Of a DNA stretch of 64,000 nt, positions 23,100 through 34,100 are shown piece by piece. Made by a program: the position numbers and the translations under genes. Where the stretch lies: the NCBI GenBank assembly GCA_902729315.2, contig LR746267.1, forward strand, positions 687,001 to 751,000. Reading direction: 5' to 3'. Source of the stretch: Spirodela intermedia. Lineage: Eukaryota > Streptophyta > Magnoliopsida > Alismatales > Araceae. The notes beneath the pieces were generated by a model. That model was not told where the DNA came from and made no database searches. It saw nothing but the letters and a program-made list of their open reading frames with translations. How positions within the stretch are numbered: position 1 is the stretch's first letter; every line of letters starts with the position of its first letter.

Positions 23100-25880
23100 G
23101 AGTTAGCCTCCTTATTAGCCCCTTGGTAGAAGGACCTACAATATTATTCATAATTTAATAACATCTAAAGTCATCATCCCATGTGATATGATTTTTTTTT
23201 CTTACATTGAACATGCATAATAATATCAAACCTAAAATTCATTTGAATTATTTTTTCTAATTAATTATCATTCTATGAGATGGATCAAAGACAATGATTA
23301 ATTAATAATGGGATTTGTAAATGATAAAATCATATATATTATCCATTATTCATGCTTCGATGCTAAGTCTAATACGATAAACTTTGCTTCAATGGTAGAT
23401 CTTGTTCTTGTGGTTTATTTGAATTTTTTTAAAATAATAGTAATGGTGATAAGTAAAAAAGCATAATTAGTAATAAATTTATTCTCATACTAATGAGTTT
23501 TTAGTTTGGATTATATTTAACCCTCTAAGACTCTTATATGATACATAATTTGAGCCATATGGTAGAACTTTTTTTAGGCAATTAAAGGCTTTAACAATTT
23601 AGGTAACAAAGATGTCCGACCAAGAGGTAAATAATTATTACTCCCATGTTCACTTATTGGATTCTTGGTTGGAAAATAGGAGCAAGAATAATAAGATTCA
23701 TTTTAATTAACGGTAACATCATTTAAAGATAAATACTTTTTGATGAAGGGTGATAATACTTATAATCATTTTGGGTTTGAGAATTTGATATTTAGTGTTT
23801 GGCTATATGATTTGTCTCTTTAATGGTCATATGTATGAAAATATGCTATGCATCCAAAGACCATTGAGAAAAGCTTAGTTTCTAACGAAAGCTTAGGATA
23901 AAATGAGATCAAAATGTCCATAGGACTTTAATATTCAAATACCTAAGAAGGTAGATTGTATATAAAGTGAGAAAAGTTAGAACTACTTCCCCCCAAAAGA
24001 AGTTAGGTATATGATTTTAAAAGATAAAGACTCACTTTGCTACAAGCAAATGATTGTTGTTATTTTCTACAACCTCATTTGTTGTGGTGTATTAAGACGA
24101 TGAAACATAGATTGTCTCTTCTATTTGAAAAATTGAAATGAGATTGTAATTAAACTAGTATTTAATATTATCAAATCTAAATATTTTTGAAGTAGTGTCA
24201 AATTACATCTTGATCATAAAAAATAATATATGAAGAATGGTACTGATTTCAGATTTATGTTTTTAATATGAACATCAATAAATATGGTAGAGCTCCATTC
24301 ATCACTATGGATACGAAAGAAAGGCATAGACCTTGTTTTATTATTTGTAGAAAAATGAGCATATTTGTGTTTTTAAATTCACAAACATTACACTGAACTT
24401 TTTTCTAATCCACCTTGTGGAACACAAATAATTTTTTTCCAAATGATTACAAAAGAGGGACGTCCAAGCCTTTGATGATAGCCCCCAAATCTAGGTTTAA
24501 TGAATGAGGTTCAATAGAGGATTGACTCAATTTCTTTGCAATTTGGGATCAGATATGTGCCCCCAAAAAATAGAGTCTGTTATGTTTCCTAACATGACCA
24601 ATCATCTTTCCTAATATCTTGTGATAAGCTGAACACAAATGAACACCAAAGGATACAACAGTGTGAATCAGATGTGAATTTAGTAATTAAAAATTAAAGT
24701 TGGGGTCATTTTGGAGATGTGAAGAACATTGTGTAGGATAATTAGAGTGAGATGGATATTTCCTATTCTTGTAGAAATAATTAAGGAGCCTTTGGTAGTG
24801 GCATCTTTTCTATGCTAGGGCATGCAAAATAAGTTGAAAATAATATGGATCAGTTTGTCATATGCTCAATGGCTCTTGAGTTCATAGTTCAAGAATTCAA
24901 TAAATTTAAAGAAAGATAAGTATTTAAGGTAATTAATAATACTTGAAATGAAAAACTCACCTGATTAAATTAGAGAGCATGTCACTAGGGATATTTAGTG
25001 ATGTCTTAATCTCATCTTGGTGTGTATGGATCAGATGTTGAGCTTGAAAACTTATTACTATTTCTTGAGAATGTTCAACTAACATATAAACATGTCCATT
25101 ACTTATGAACTGTGAGTTGTAATGTGGAGACCTATCATAGAGTTTTTAATACCTATCATGAGTGTGGTATGATTTGTTGAAACAACTATACTGTAAAGTA
25201 GTCATACTACCATGATTCCAATTTTTTAGATTTTTTTAACTATGTGTTGACTGAAATTGAGGTTTACTTTTTTTGAATTAGCACGTTTAGTTACAAATAT
25301 AGTGTTATTAGTGGTACTAGATGAATCTAGGATTAAGTTTCTTCTGCTCTAATCAAGAATATTATGTTGTTTAACCATGGTGCCCATTCTTGGTCAAGTC
25401 TTTGAATATGCTGCTTGTCAAACTCTAAGTTGATGCCCATTCAATACTCATATGTTCTTCTCCTGTCCATTATATCTCTACATATTGACACTGCAGCTAA
25501 ATCATTTAAATAACTCATTTGATATTGGTCAAATTCCCATCATAGAGTCATAAATTCATTGATATATTCTCTTACTAGTTTTTCTCCTTTCCTCAAATTC
25601 ATCATTTTCAATTAAACTTCATATAATTGAGGCTCATCATTAGCTCTAGAATACGTTTGAAGTAAGTTTGCTGAATATCCCTGATTGTAGGTAGATATAA
25701 AAAAGTTCTTCTAATTTAGGGGTTCATTGTAGTCCATAGCCATGCCATATTTTCTAGTCTACATGATCCCATACTCTGAAATTGGGATTGATGGCCCGTG
25801 GGCCTGAAATTTAATGACTGAAAGGTCCTTTCCTTTCAATACAATTGTAACTTGCTTGACCATTCCTTCAATACCAATCA
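23100..25880 (-). mobile_element. Decayed Ty1/copia element, RT missing
   Basis: Read on the minus strand, broken fragments appear in Copia order. Gag/UBN2-like (25880-25380) has pieces resembling EYINEFMTLWWEFDQYQMSY. Integrase follows (about 24140-23800), with RLNTPQQM and FSMVFGCIAYFHTYDH. RNase H is last (about 23420-23330), with TRSTIEAKFIVLDLASKHE. Stops and frameshifts are everywhere and no LTR is recognised. Only ~400 bp separates the integrase and RNase H pieces, too little for the reverse transcriptase that should lie there. Confidence 0.65.
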
Positions 25881-26001
25881 CAATAAAATAGGGGAAAAAG
25901 GTTCTATGGTGTTCTGCCATAGATTACAAGATAAGGAAACTGATAAAAATGCATATCTGATAATGGGCATTTCTTTATTGACACACCTTTGACGGCTGAT
26001 T

Positions 26002-27588
26002 TCAATTCATCGATGGAGGAATGCTCTGCTCGTTTCTGAAGAAGTTTTCGCGGTCGACGCGGCTTTTCACGGCCGCCAGCCTCTGAAAGTTGTTCTTGAA
26101 GTATCGGGCGCCCCAGGTGGCTGCAACCTTTGAGGCCTCGCCGGTCGTCCCCAGGTCGACGTCCCTGTAGTTCACGTACGCGGCTCGGGGGTTGGAGGAG
26201 ACGTAGGGCTCCATAAATGCGTACAGCTTCCTCATCCAGTCCAGGTGGCCCCTGGTGACGGCCTCTTCCGTCTCGGACCACCTCATGAAGTACTGGATGT
26301 TGAACAGGTTCCCTCGCCGGTGGGGAAATGCAATCGCTGTCTCGGGGATCTCGTCCATCTTCCCGCCGAAGGGGTCCATGATGACCAACACCGGCTCTCC
26401 CCGGGACGCCATGAGGAACCGCCAGATGCTCCCCCATCCGGCCTCGGAGATGGGCTCCTTCACGAAGTCCGACTTGGCCTTGAAGGAGGTTTTGACCCAG
26501 TGGCTCCTATCCAGCAGCACCTCCGGCCGGCGGCCGGAGAGACCCGCAAAGTAGAGGGTCGACTCAATCCAGGTCATCTCTTTGCAGTCCTCGGCCTTCA
26601 GGCCGAGATCCGGGAAGTTCCGCCGCATCAGCGGTAGCAGCTCATCTCTGGTTCCGAGGAACAGGGAATTGAACCGCAGATGCACCGTTCTCCCCCTGGG
26701 AGATTGAGGGGCATCAATGGCCCGGGCGAGGACCCTGATGAACAAGTTCTCGTCCAGCCCGGTGGCGACGTGCTGCCACCGGTTCAGGATCTGTGTGGCG
26801 TTCTGCTCTAGATTCTTCCCCACGGTGAACACGGTGACCGTGGGCGGCACATAGACCAGCCTCACCTTGTAGGAGACGATGACCCCGAAGCTCGCCCCCC
26901 CGCCTCCTCTGACGGCCCAGAAGAGGTCTTCCCCCATGGAACTCCGGTCAAGAAGCCGTCCCTGTGCGTCCACAAGTCGGACGTCGATGATGTTGTCGGC
27001 GGCGGTGCCGTACTTTCTGAGCATCGTGCCAATGCCGCCGCCACTGAAGAGCCCGCCGACACCGACAGTGGGGCATAGTCCGGCGGGGAAGCCGGCCGTC
27101 GGGCTGGCCTTCGCAATTCCATAGTACAGCTCTCCTACATTGGCTCCGGCCCCCACCCACGCCGAACCCTTTGCGACGTCGACGGTCAATGACCGGAGGT
27201 TCACCAGGTCAACGACGAGGAATCCTTCCCCCTCGGAGACGTACGACATGCCCTCGTAGTCGTGGCCTCCGCTCCGGACCCTGACGCGGAGCTGGGCCGT
27301 CCTTCCGCATATCACCGACGACTGGACGTGGGGCTCGCCGGTCGGAGTCACGAGGACGGCGGGCTTTGCGGCGGCGGAGTACTGGAACCTCACGTTCTGT
27401 ATGTTGGAGTGGTAGACGGCGTTGTAGGTCTCAGAGCCTCTGGCATGGACGATGCCGGTAGAGGCGTCAGGGTGGCGATCGTGGAAGCAATTGAGGAAGC
27501 TCTCCTCTGGGCTGCTGACTTCTCTTGCTGCTACAGAGGGATCGAAGAGGAAGGCGAAAACGACGACGAGGATGAAGGAGGAGGACAT
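26002..27588 (-). CDS. Berberine-bridge-enzyme-like FAD oxidase, copy 1
   Basis: This single-exon gene encodes 528 aa from the Met at 27588, which aligns with the start of copy 2; an upstream in-frame Met at 27612 would add eight residues. A hydrophobic signal peptide (SSSFILVVVFAFLFDPSVAA) predicts secretion. The FAD-binding domain has RSGGHDYEG and AGLCPTVGVGG, whose His and Cys (117 and 180 from the 27612 start) are the expected bicovalent FAD anchors. The C-terminal BBE domain shows AAYVNYRDVDLG and ENFFRNEQSIPP. Plant relatives oxidise monolignols or oligosaccharides, or act in alkaloid pathways; the substrate here is unknown. Oddities: the usual GGHFSGGG reads GGLFSGGG, and a one-base loss relative to copy 2 ends the protein at SIPPSMN. 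Confidence 0.93.
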   Translation of the reverse strand: MSSSFILVVVFAFLFDPSVAAREVSSPEESFLNCFHDRHPDASTGIVHARGSETYNAVYHSNIQNVRFQYSAAAKPAVLVTPTGEPHVQSSVICGRTAQLRVRVRSGGHDYEGMSYVSEGEGFLVVDLVNLRSLTVDVAKGSAWVGAGANVGELYYGIAKASPTAGFPAGLCPTVGVGGLFSGGGIGTMLRKYGTAADNIIDVRLVDAQGRLLDRSSMGEDLFWAVRGGGGASFGVIVSYKVRLVYVPPTVTVFTVGKNLEQNATQILNRWQHVATGLDENLFIRVLARAIDAPQSPRGRTVHLRFNSLFLGTRDELLPLMRRNFPDLGLKAEDCKEMTWIESTLYFAGLSGRRPEVLLDRSHWVKTSFKAKSDFVKEPISEAGWGSIWRFLMASRGEPVLVIMDPFGGKMDEIPETAIAFPHRRGNLFNIQYFMRWSETEEAVTRGHLDWMRKLYAFMEPYVSSNPRAAYVNYRDVDLGTTGEASKVAATWGARYFKNNFQRLAAVKSRVDRENFFRNEQSIPPSMN

Positions 27589-28358
27589 TTTTGGTGAGAC
27601 TTGTGCGGCCATCGCCCTCTGAGATGTTCCTAGAGGTTTGAGATGTCGGTGATCTGTCGTGGCTCTGCAGTCATTCCCTTGCTCGATAACTTTTGACTCC
27701 TCGTTGTCATCTACGTGCCGCGGTCAATTCTCCTTCATCTTCTTGTAAGATCGTTGACCACTCGGTTTGGGCGAGCTGTCATATCGGTGATGTAGAAGAT
27801 TAAACTCAAAGGTCAGCACTTATAGTCAACCAAGAAGTGTACTGGCTACAAAGGGGAAACCCAGCTTAGCTACCGATATTAGGCGGTGGTAAAGGGGCAT
27901 ATGGAGGGTCCGACGGTAATAAAAAAGACGTCTCATGGAAGGGGGCGTAGCGTGGCAGGGTTTGGGGAGTTGCCCCTGTTATAAATGGAAGGGTCCCACT
28001 ACCCTTAAAGGCATGTGGTGAGTTGGGGGTGTGTAAGCGGCGTTATCCTCTGCGGCCGGCATTTTAATAGTAGAATATAATTTCCTTCCTTTGACTTGGT
28101 GGTTCCTCTACCGTCCCAGGGAGGGAAGGCTGCTCGGGTGAGCGGCCCACCCTAGCTGGATGACAAAAGGGACCTAAGAAAGGATAAAAGATTCCAAAGC
28201 TGATGGGCCTGAAGAACGCCGACCAGCCTTGGCAGCTTTAGCCCATCGGGCAGCCCATGGGCCGGGCGCTTCAGTCTTCTGGGGAATAAGTGGGCCATTT
28301 GCACCTTTAGTGGGCTAACCATTTTGGGTCTGCTCCGTACCAGGTACATGACCATATT
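27589..28358 (-). promoter_or_regulatory. Upstream region of oxidase copy 1
   Basis: No gene is seen. On the minus strand TTGACTATAAG at about 27822-27832 combines a W-box core with a TATA-like box roughly 240 bp before the start codon. Other TTGAC cores lie near 27722 (minus) and 27754 (plus). Only the ~110 bp nearest the gene still resembles the upstream region of copy 2. Confidence 0.35.
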
Positions 28359-28690
28359 TTAGGGAGAGAGAAGAGAGAGAGAGGGGGGGAGAGAGAGGGA
28401 GAGAGGGGGAGAGAGAGAGGGAGAGAGAGGGGGAGAGAGAGAGAGGGAGAGAGAGAGAGAGAGAGGGAGAGAGAGGGGGAGAGAGGGGGAGAGAGAGGAG
28501 AGAGAGAGGGGGGAGAGAGAGAGGGGGGAGAGAGAGAGGGGGGAGAGAGAGAGAGGAGAGAGAGAGGGGGGAGAGAGAGAGAGGAGAGAGAGAGGAGAGA
28601 GAGAGGGGAGAGAGGGGAGAGAGAGAGAGAGAGAGGGAGAGAGAGAGAGGAGAGAGAGAGGGAGAGAGAGAGAGAGGGAAGGAGAGGAAC
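28359..28690. repeat. (GA)n / GGGGA purine microsatellite, ~330 bp
   Basis: This is an almost pure purine tract on the plus strand, with GA runs broken by GGGG. The counterpart in the duplicated unit, 30842-30926, is much shorter, so this one has expanded or the other shrunk. The serine/leucine-rich frames crossing it are artefacts. Confidence 0.95.
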
Positions 28691-28701
28691 TGGGGAAAAA
28701 A

Positions 28702-28791
28702 AGGGAAATCCATCTCCTTACAAGCTCTGTAGAGGCAGCCTGGTCGGCTCTCAATGGGACGTCAAATGTGCCGCCGATGATCTCTCGGAGC
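28702..28791 (-). pseudogene. Duplicated fragment of the last exon of the MEE22-like gene
   Basis: On the minus strand this reads LREIIGGTFDVPLRADQAAS then TELVRRW, matching FREIILSRGSFDVALRGSHA then ACAELVRRW in the last exon of the large gene at 31110-31452. It lacks the rest of the gene. It sits upstream of oxidase copy 1 just as the real exon sits upstream of copy 2, so it is a scar of the tandem duplication. Bases 28792-29016 to its right carry no recognised sequence. Confidence 0.8.
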
Positions 28792-29016
28792 ATACACGGT
28801 TTCTCTGGAGAAAGATGCACAACACTTGACAGCAATGAATATTCATCCTGGGCTATTGGTGGGTAGGATAGCCTCTCGAAGGATCTCCCGAAAATTCTCC
28901 ACCACAGATTGCGAATCGAGCTACTCGCAAATAGTACTTGAAGATGAAGAAGAAGAAGAGGAGGAAGAAGAAGAAGCTGGAACCTCGTAACCTCAATAAT
29001 TAAGCCATTGCAGCTG

Positions 29017-30639
29017 CTAAAAATGCCAATCTGATGATGGACATTTGATGACCGATTTCGATTCATCAAGGGGAGGGATGCTCTGCTCGTTTCTGAAGAA
29101 GTTATCGTGGTCGACGCTGCTTTTCACGGCCGCCAGTCTCTGAAAGTTGTTCATGAAGTATTGGGTGCCCCAGGTGGCGGCAACCGTGGAGGCCTCGCCG
29201 GTCGTCCCCAGGTCGACGTCCCTGTAGTTCACGTAGGCAGCTCGAGGGTTGGAGGAGACGTAGGGCTCCATAAATGCGTACAGCTTCCTCATCCAGTCCA
29301 GGTGGCCCATGGTGACGACGTCTTCCGTCTCGAACCACCTCATGAAGTACTGGATATTGAACAGGTTCCCTCGCCGGTGGGGAAATGCAATCGCTGTCCT
29401 GGGGATCTCGTCCATCTTCCCGCCGAAGGGGTCCATGATAATCACTGCCGGCTCCCCCCTGGACGAAATGAGGAACTGCCAGATGCTCCCCCATCCGGCC
29501 TCGGAGATGGGCTCCTTCACGAAGTCCGACTTGGCCTTGAAGGAGCTATTGAACTCGGGGCTCCTGTCCAACAGCGCCTCCGGCCGGCGCCCGAAGAGAC
29601 CCGCAAAGTAGAGGACCGACTCAATCCAGGTCATCTCTTTGCAGTCCTCGGCCTTCAGGCCGAGATCCGGGAAGTTCCGCCGCATCAGCGGTAGCAGCTC
29701 ATCTCTGGTTCCGAGGAACAGGGAATTGAACCGCAGATGCACCGTTCTCCCCCTGGGAGATTGAGGGGCATCTGTGGCCTCGGCAATGACCCTAATGAAT
29801 AGGTTCTCGTCCAGCCTGGTGGCGACGTGCTGCCACCGGTTCAGGATCTGTGTGGCGTTCTGCTCTAGATTCTTCCCCACGGTGAACACGGTGACCGTGG
29901 GCGGCACATAGACCAGCCTCACCTTGTAGGAGACGATGACCCCGAAGCTCGCCCCCCCGCCTCCTCTGACGGCCCAGAAGAGGTCTTCCCCCATGGAACT
30001 CCGGTCAAGAAGCCGTCCCTGTGCGTCCACAAGTCGGACGTCGATGATGTTGTCGGCGGCGGTGCCGTACTTTCTGAGCATCGTGCCAATGCCGCCGCCG
30101 CTGAAATGCCCGCCGACGCCGACAGTGGGGCATAGTCCGGCGGGGAAGCCGGCCGTCGGGCTGGCCTTCGCAATTCTATAGTACAGCTCTCCCACAGTGG
30201 CCCCGGCCCCCACCCACGCCGAACCCTTTGCAATGTCGACGGTCAGTGACCGGAGGTTCACCAGGTCAACGACGAGGAATCCTTCCCCCTCGGAGACGTA
30301 CGACATGCCCTCGTAGTCATGGCCTCCGCTCCGGACCCTGACGCGGAGCCGGGACGTCTTTCCGCATATCACCGACGACTGGACGTGGGACTCGCTGGCC
30401 GGAGTCACGAGGACGGCGGGCTTCGCTGCGGCAGAGTACAGGAACCTCACGTTCTGTATGTTGGAGCGGTAGATGGCGTTGTAGGTCTCAGACCCTCTGG
30501 CATGAACGATGCCGGTAGAGGCGTCAGGGTGGCGATCGTGGAAGCAATTGAGAAAGCTCTCCTCGGGGCCGCTCACTTCTCTCGCTGCTACACGGGGATC
30601 AAAGAGGAAGACGAAGACGAGGAAGATGAAGGAGGCCAT
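29017..30639 (-). CDS. Berberine-bridge-enzyme-like FAD oxidase, copy 2
   Basis: This single-exon gene encodes 540 aa and is a tandem paralogue of the gene at 26002. A signal peptide (MASFIFLVFVFLFDPRVAA) is followed by the FAD domain. RSGGHDYEG (His107) and GLCPTVGVGGHFSGGG (Cys170) supply the two covalent flavin anchors. The BBE C-terminal domain shows NYRDVDLG and NFFRNEQSIPP, then a short tail LDESKSVIKCPSSDWHF that copy 1 has lost by frameshift. Nucleotide identity with copy 1 is patchy: 29818-30099 looks identical to 26761-27042, while both ends and the promoters are more diverged. Likely a secreted or cell-wall oxidase; substrate not deducible. Confidence 0.94.
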   Translation of the reverse strand: MASFIFLVFVFLFDPRVAAREVSGPEESFLNCFHDRHPDASTGIVHARGSETYNAIYRSNIQNVRFLYSAAAKPAVLVTPASESHVQSSVICGKTSRLRVRVRSGGHDYEGMSYVSEGEGFLVVDLVNLRSLTVDIAKGSAWVGAGATVGELYYRIAKASPTAGFPAGLCPTVGVGGHFSGGGIGTMLRKYGTAADNIIDVRLVDAQGRLLDRSSMGEDLFWAVRGGGGASFGVIVSYKVRLVYVPPTVTVFTVGKNLEQNATQILNRWQHVATRLDENLFIRVIAEATDAPQSPRGRTVHLRFNSLFLGTRDELLPLMRRNFPDLGLKAEDCKEMTWIESVLYFAGLFGRRPEALLDRSPEFNSSFKAKSDFVKEPISEAGWGSIWQFLISSRGEPAVIIMDPFGGKMDEIPRTAIAFPHRRGNLFNIQYFMRWFETEDVVTMGHLDWMRKLYAFMEPYVSSNPRAAYVNYRDVDLGTTGEASTVAATWGTQYFMNNFQRLAAVKSSVDHDNFFRNEQSIPPLDESKSVIKCPSSDWHF

Positions 30640-30841
30640 TTTCGGTTGTCGTCCTCTGAGATCTTGGTAAGGTTGAAGACTCGGGTTTATCTTCTTGGAG
30701 ATGACGTTCTACCGAACGATGGGAGGGTAGGTGATCTGTCGTAGTCAACAAAGAGGGTGCATAATGGTCCCTGCAGCCATTCCATTCCCCAAAAGCCATT
30801 GCCTCCTCGTCGTCATCTACACACCACGACAAGACAGTTGG

Positions 30842-30880
30842 GAATAGAGAGAGGGAGAGAAAGAGGAAATAGAGGGAGGG

Positions 30881-30926
<46 letters not shown>
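30842..30926. repeat. Interrupted (GA)n tract between oxidase copy 2 and the MEE22-like gene
   Basis: GGAATAGAGAGAGGGAGAGA with the following GGAAATAGAGGGAGGGGAGA is shared nearly base for base with 127-180 at the window start. It ends in a pure (GA)n run. It occupies the same relative position as the 28359-28690 tract. Confidence 0.9.
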
Positions 30927-30929
<3 letters not shown>

Positions 30930-31109
30930 CCTGGGAAAAAATGGCAGCTGCCCATGACAAGGAGCTCATGTGTGATAGAATTTGAATGTCCGGCATTGAA
31001 AATTCGGACCAAGCTGATTTCCCAGATGGGCTGCAATTTCTCAGAGACTGCTTAAGAAAGAAGAACAAAAAGATTACCCTTCAAAGCAGATGCAGCTCAG
31101 TTTCTCTCA

Positions 31110-34100
31110 CTAACCGAGTTCTTCAAAAAATCCAATGGCCGCAGAAATCTGATCCTCGCCCAGCTGGGAAAACCATCTCCTTACGAGCTCTGCACAGGCA
31201 GCATGGCTGCCTCTCAATGCGACATCAAACGAGCCCCTGCTGAGGATGATCTCTCGGAAATCCAAAGGGAGGAGGCCGAGCAGAGCCTTGACGGCGGCGA
31301 ATTGGATGGGCAGGCTGCCGATTTTCCCTTTTCCATCCCCGTCTAGAAACTCTGATAGACTGGACATCAGGCCCTCGGATTCCTCCTCTTCACAAGCGTT
31401 GACCTCCACGCCAATCCTGAGAAAGGAAGAGAGAGGAGCCAACAACAAAATTCTGAGAAAGTGCGTAAAAGGTGATAACCATGAAGCTCATAGAACAGGA
31501 AATAGCAAGAAGATGGAGGGTCCAGATGATTTCTGGGAGGGGATCCAGTGGAGTCAACTGAAGATATTGATTTAGTGTGGGGGTCTGCCCATAATCAGAT
31601 GATACGATGGGAGGAACGATACCAAGAAGATAGCAGGTTCAGCTGATTTTGTGTTCGAATCAAACCTGAAATCCTCTGAGAAGACTGATTCATAGTGGAT
31701 CAGCTAATAATCAGTCGATCGGCTGGCAGAGGCACCTACCATTTTGAGTTAGTATCATCAAATCCAAGAATGGTGATTCGCAGTGGAGAATCCCAGAAGA
31801 CACAACTAGTTTAGGCCATGTATTAATCGATATCTTGACCCAGGCATCAGACATGATGTACGAAAAGGGAACTAGTGCAGCACTTCTACTACCCACCAAA
31901 GACAACCCCCCCCCCCCCTCTTTCCTTGAGCATATTTCACTCTGCCAAGAGGAAAACTGAATGTTGCCTCACAGCACAGCAGGAGTTCACCGCAAAGCAA
32001 AGTAAACAAGAGTGATAAGCTGCATGGAAGCATCAAAGTCTCGATTATACACGACTTTACCTGATGAACTGCCCAATTAATATGAGAAGAGGGACAGAGA
32101 ATTCGAAAGAGGTGCATGATTCCGAGAGTCTGAACAGCTGGGGAATGACTCTCCTGCGCAGCCACTGCCACCCCTGAGAACAGAAAATGATGAAAGCCCC
32201 AATTAGAAGCCAGCAGTGGGGTAAATAACCGTAATGAAAAGACTTGTAATCGAAGAAACTAGGTAAAGAAAACTGACCCATTAATCTATTCATGTTATCT
32301 TTACTGATTTATATCTACGATAATTCAACAGGAAAAGTTTTTCAAAAGCTTGTTTAGATGAGAAGTTGTGTGTTAAATGAATAAAATACTCAGCAATCTA
32401 ACATCCTTGTATGATAAATTGCAGGAAATCATGAGTAAAAATTAGTCTTCATTGATAATCTGCGCTCAGAAAACGGATAATGTCCCCAGATACATTCCTA
32501 AAACCACTACGCATGGATGTATGCAAGTGAAGCAGGAGAAAATAACCAGGCTGAGCATTATATGAAACAGATATATAGCAAGTCAAAGTGCACACCATGT
32601 AGTGCCCAATCAGCTCCAGCAAAGAGAGTATATCAGTAAAATGACAAAGTTTGGTATCGGCATTGTTGTCCAGCTGGTGAGCTAGATTCTGCAAAGAGCA
32701 AGCATGATCACACTCTGCAGCACCGTCAAGCCGAGCTTTATTTTCGTCATGTGGGTTCGTTCTGTTTGTGCATGCTACAAGTTCATCAGATGAAGAAATG
32801 TCAGAAGTCTTGGGATCCAAAGGTTTTGCTCTGCATGCGGCACAATCTTGGAGCTCTTCCAGCAGCAAAGATGTGACCTTGTCCAGACAGACTTCACCTT
32901 CAGCAAATGGGCATTCCATACAAGGGGAAAACCTTGGGCCCCGGTCTGCGTTCAGTGTTACAGCACTAAATTCCAACCCGCTCTCTAGGAGGTGAACGAT
33001 TACTTTTACCACACTACTAATGAAATTGCTGCTCGGAGAAGAAAAGAATTTCGGCCCAGATATAGATGCAAAAACATGCACTGCAGTAAGAATCCAATGA
33101 GAATCAGTCATACACAGACGAATAAGTTGGTACGAGGTATGCCAGAGAATGTCAATACAACTGAGCACGACACTCATGGAGGCTAAGACCACACTTCCAG
33201 CGACCAACTGGCAGGTTGTGGCAGTTTTCAAGATCCAGGCCTTGTTTCCATCATTAAAATGGCAGACACCATCAGGAGTGCAGATATCTGATGGTTTTAG
33301 TAAACAATCTTCGCACACCATAAGTTTTCTGGTAACAAGGAAATCTTGGATCAGCCTGAAAAAAATGTCCAACTGGCATGTTTTGAGAAATACGGATCTT
33401 GTATCTGCATCGGATATCACTGCAATAAGAAAAATGAATAAGAGTAATAAGAAAAATTTCAAGATCAATTCATAAATTAGTAAAAAAAAAGTCAGCAACC
33501 AAGACAATCCCACAACAGCAGATAAGAAGAAAACTATGAACTGTCATGTTCTCAAAAAGTTTATTGGATGGGCGAAAGAATGCAGACATTTTACAACTTG
33601 ATCAGTAAAGACTGCAACACATTCTTTCCATCTTACACTCTCCAGTGGATAGAACATGCAAATACTGTTATTTCTCTTACGTTTATCTCACCAGTTCCAC
33701 TGCCCTTGACTTGAACATCGAGCGGCCATCCACAAAAAAGGGGACTTTATGGCCCTCCAAACAAGTATCCTGATGGTGTCAACACTGACCAGGAATACTC
33801 TTCGGAATCAAAGCTTTCATAAAGTCATATACTACAGTAGTGTCATCTTATTCTTTGCTTCTAGATCTTACAAATTGGCCATGAAGGGTCTCTAACAGTC
33901 TCTATCATCATTGAAAATTCTCGTTGGAGAGTGTATAGCCTTGATCATTCTAACACTGTCGTCTTGGTTTTAACAGCAGAAGTCTTTAACGTTTATAAAA
34001 AGCTCGGGATGTTTAGTCGGAATCAAGGGCTTATACTTATAAACACCAATGAATTATCTTAGCATAAGAAAAACCAGCAGTAGAGAGTAGCTAATCGATC

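Noticed and set aside
26245-27160. Several plus-strand and shifted-frame ORFs across the oxidase genes (also 29107-30233)
   Set aside because: Shadow frames of GC-rich coding sequence; they repeat in both paralogues simply because the genes are paralogous.
28315-29069. Serine/leucine-repeat proteins over the GA tract
   Set aside because: Direct translation of a microsatellite; only the 90-bp exon fragment within is meaningful.
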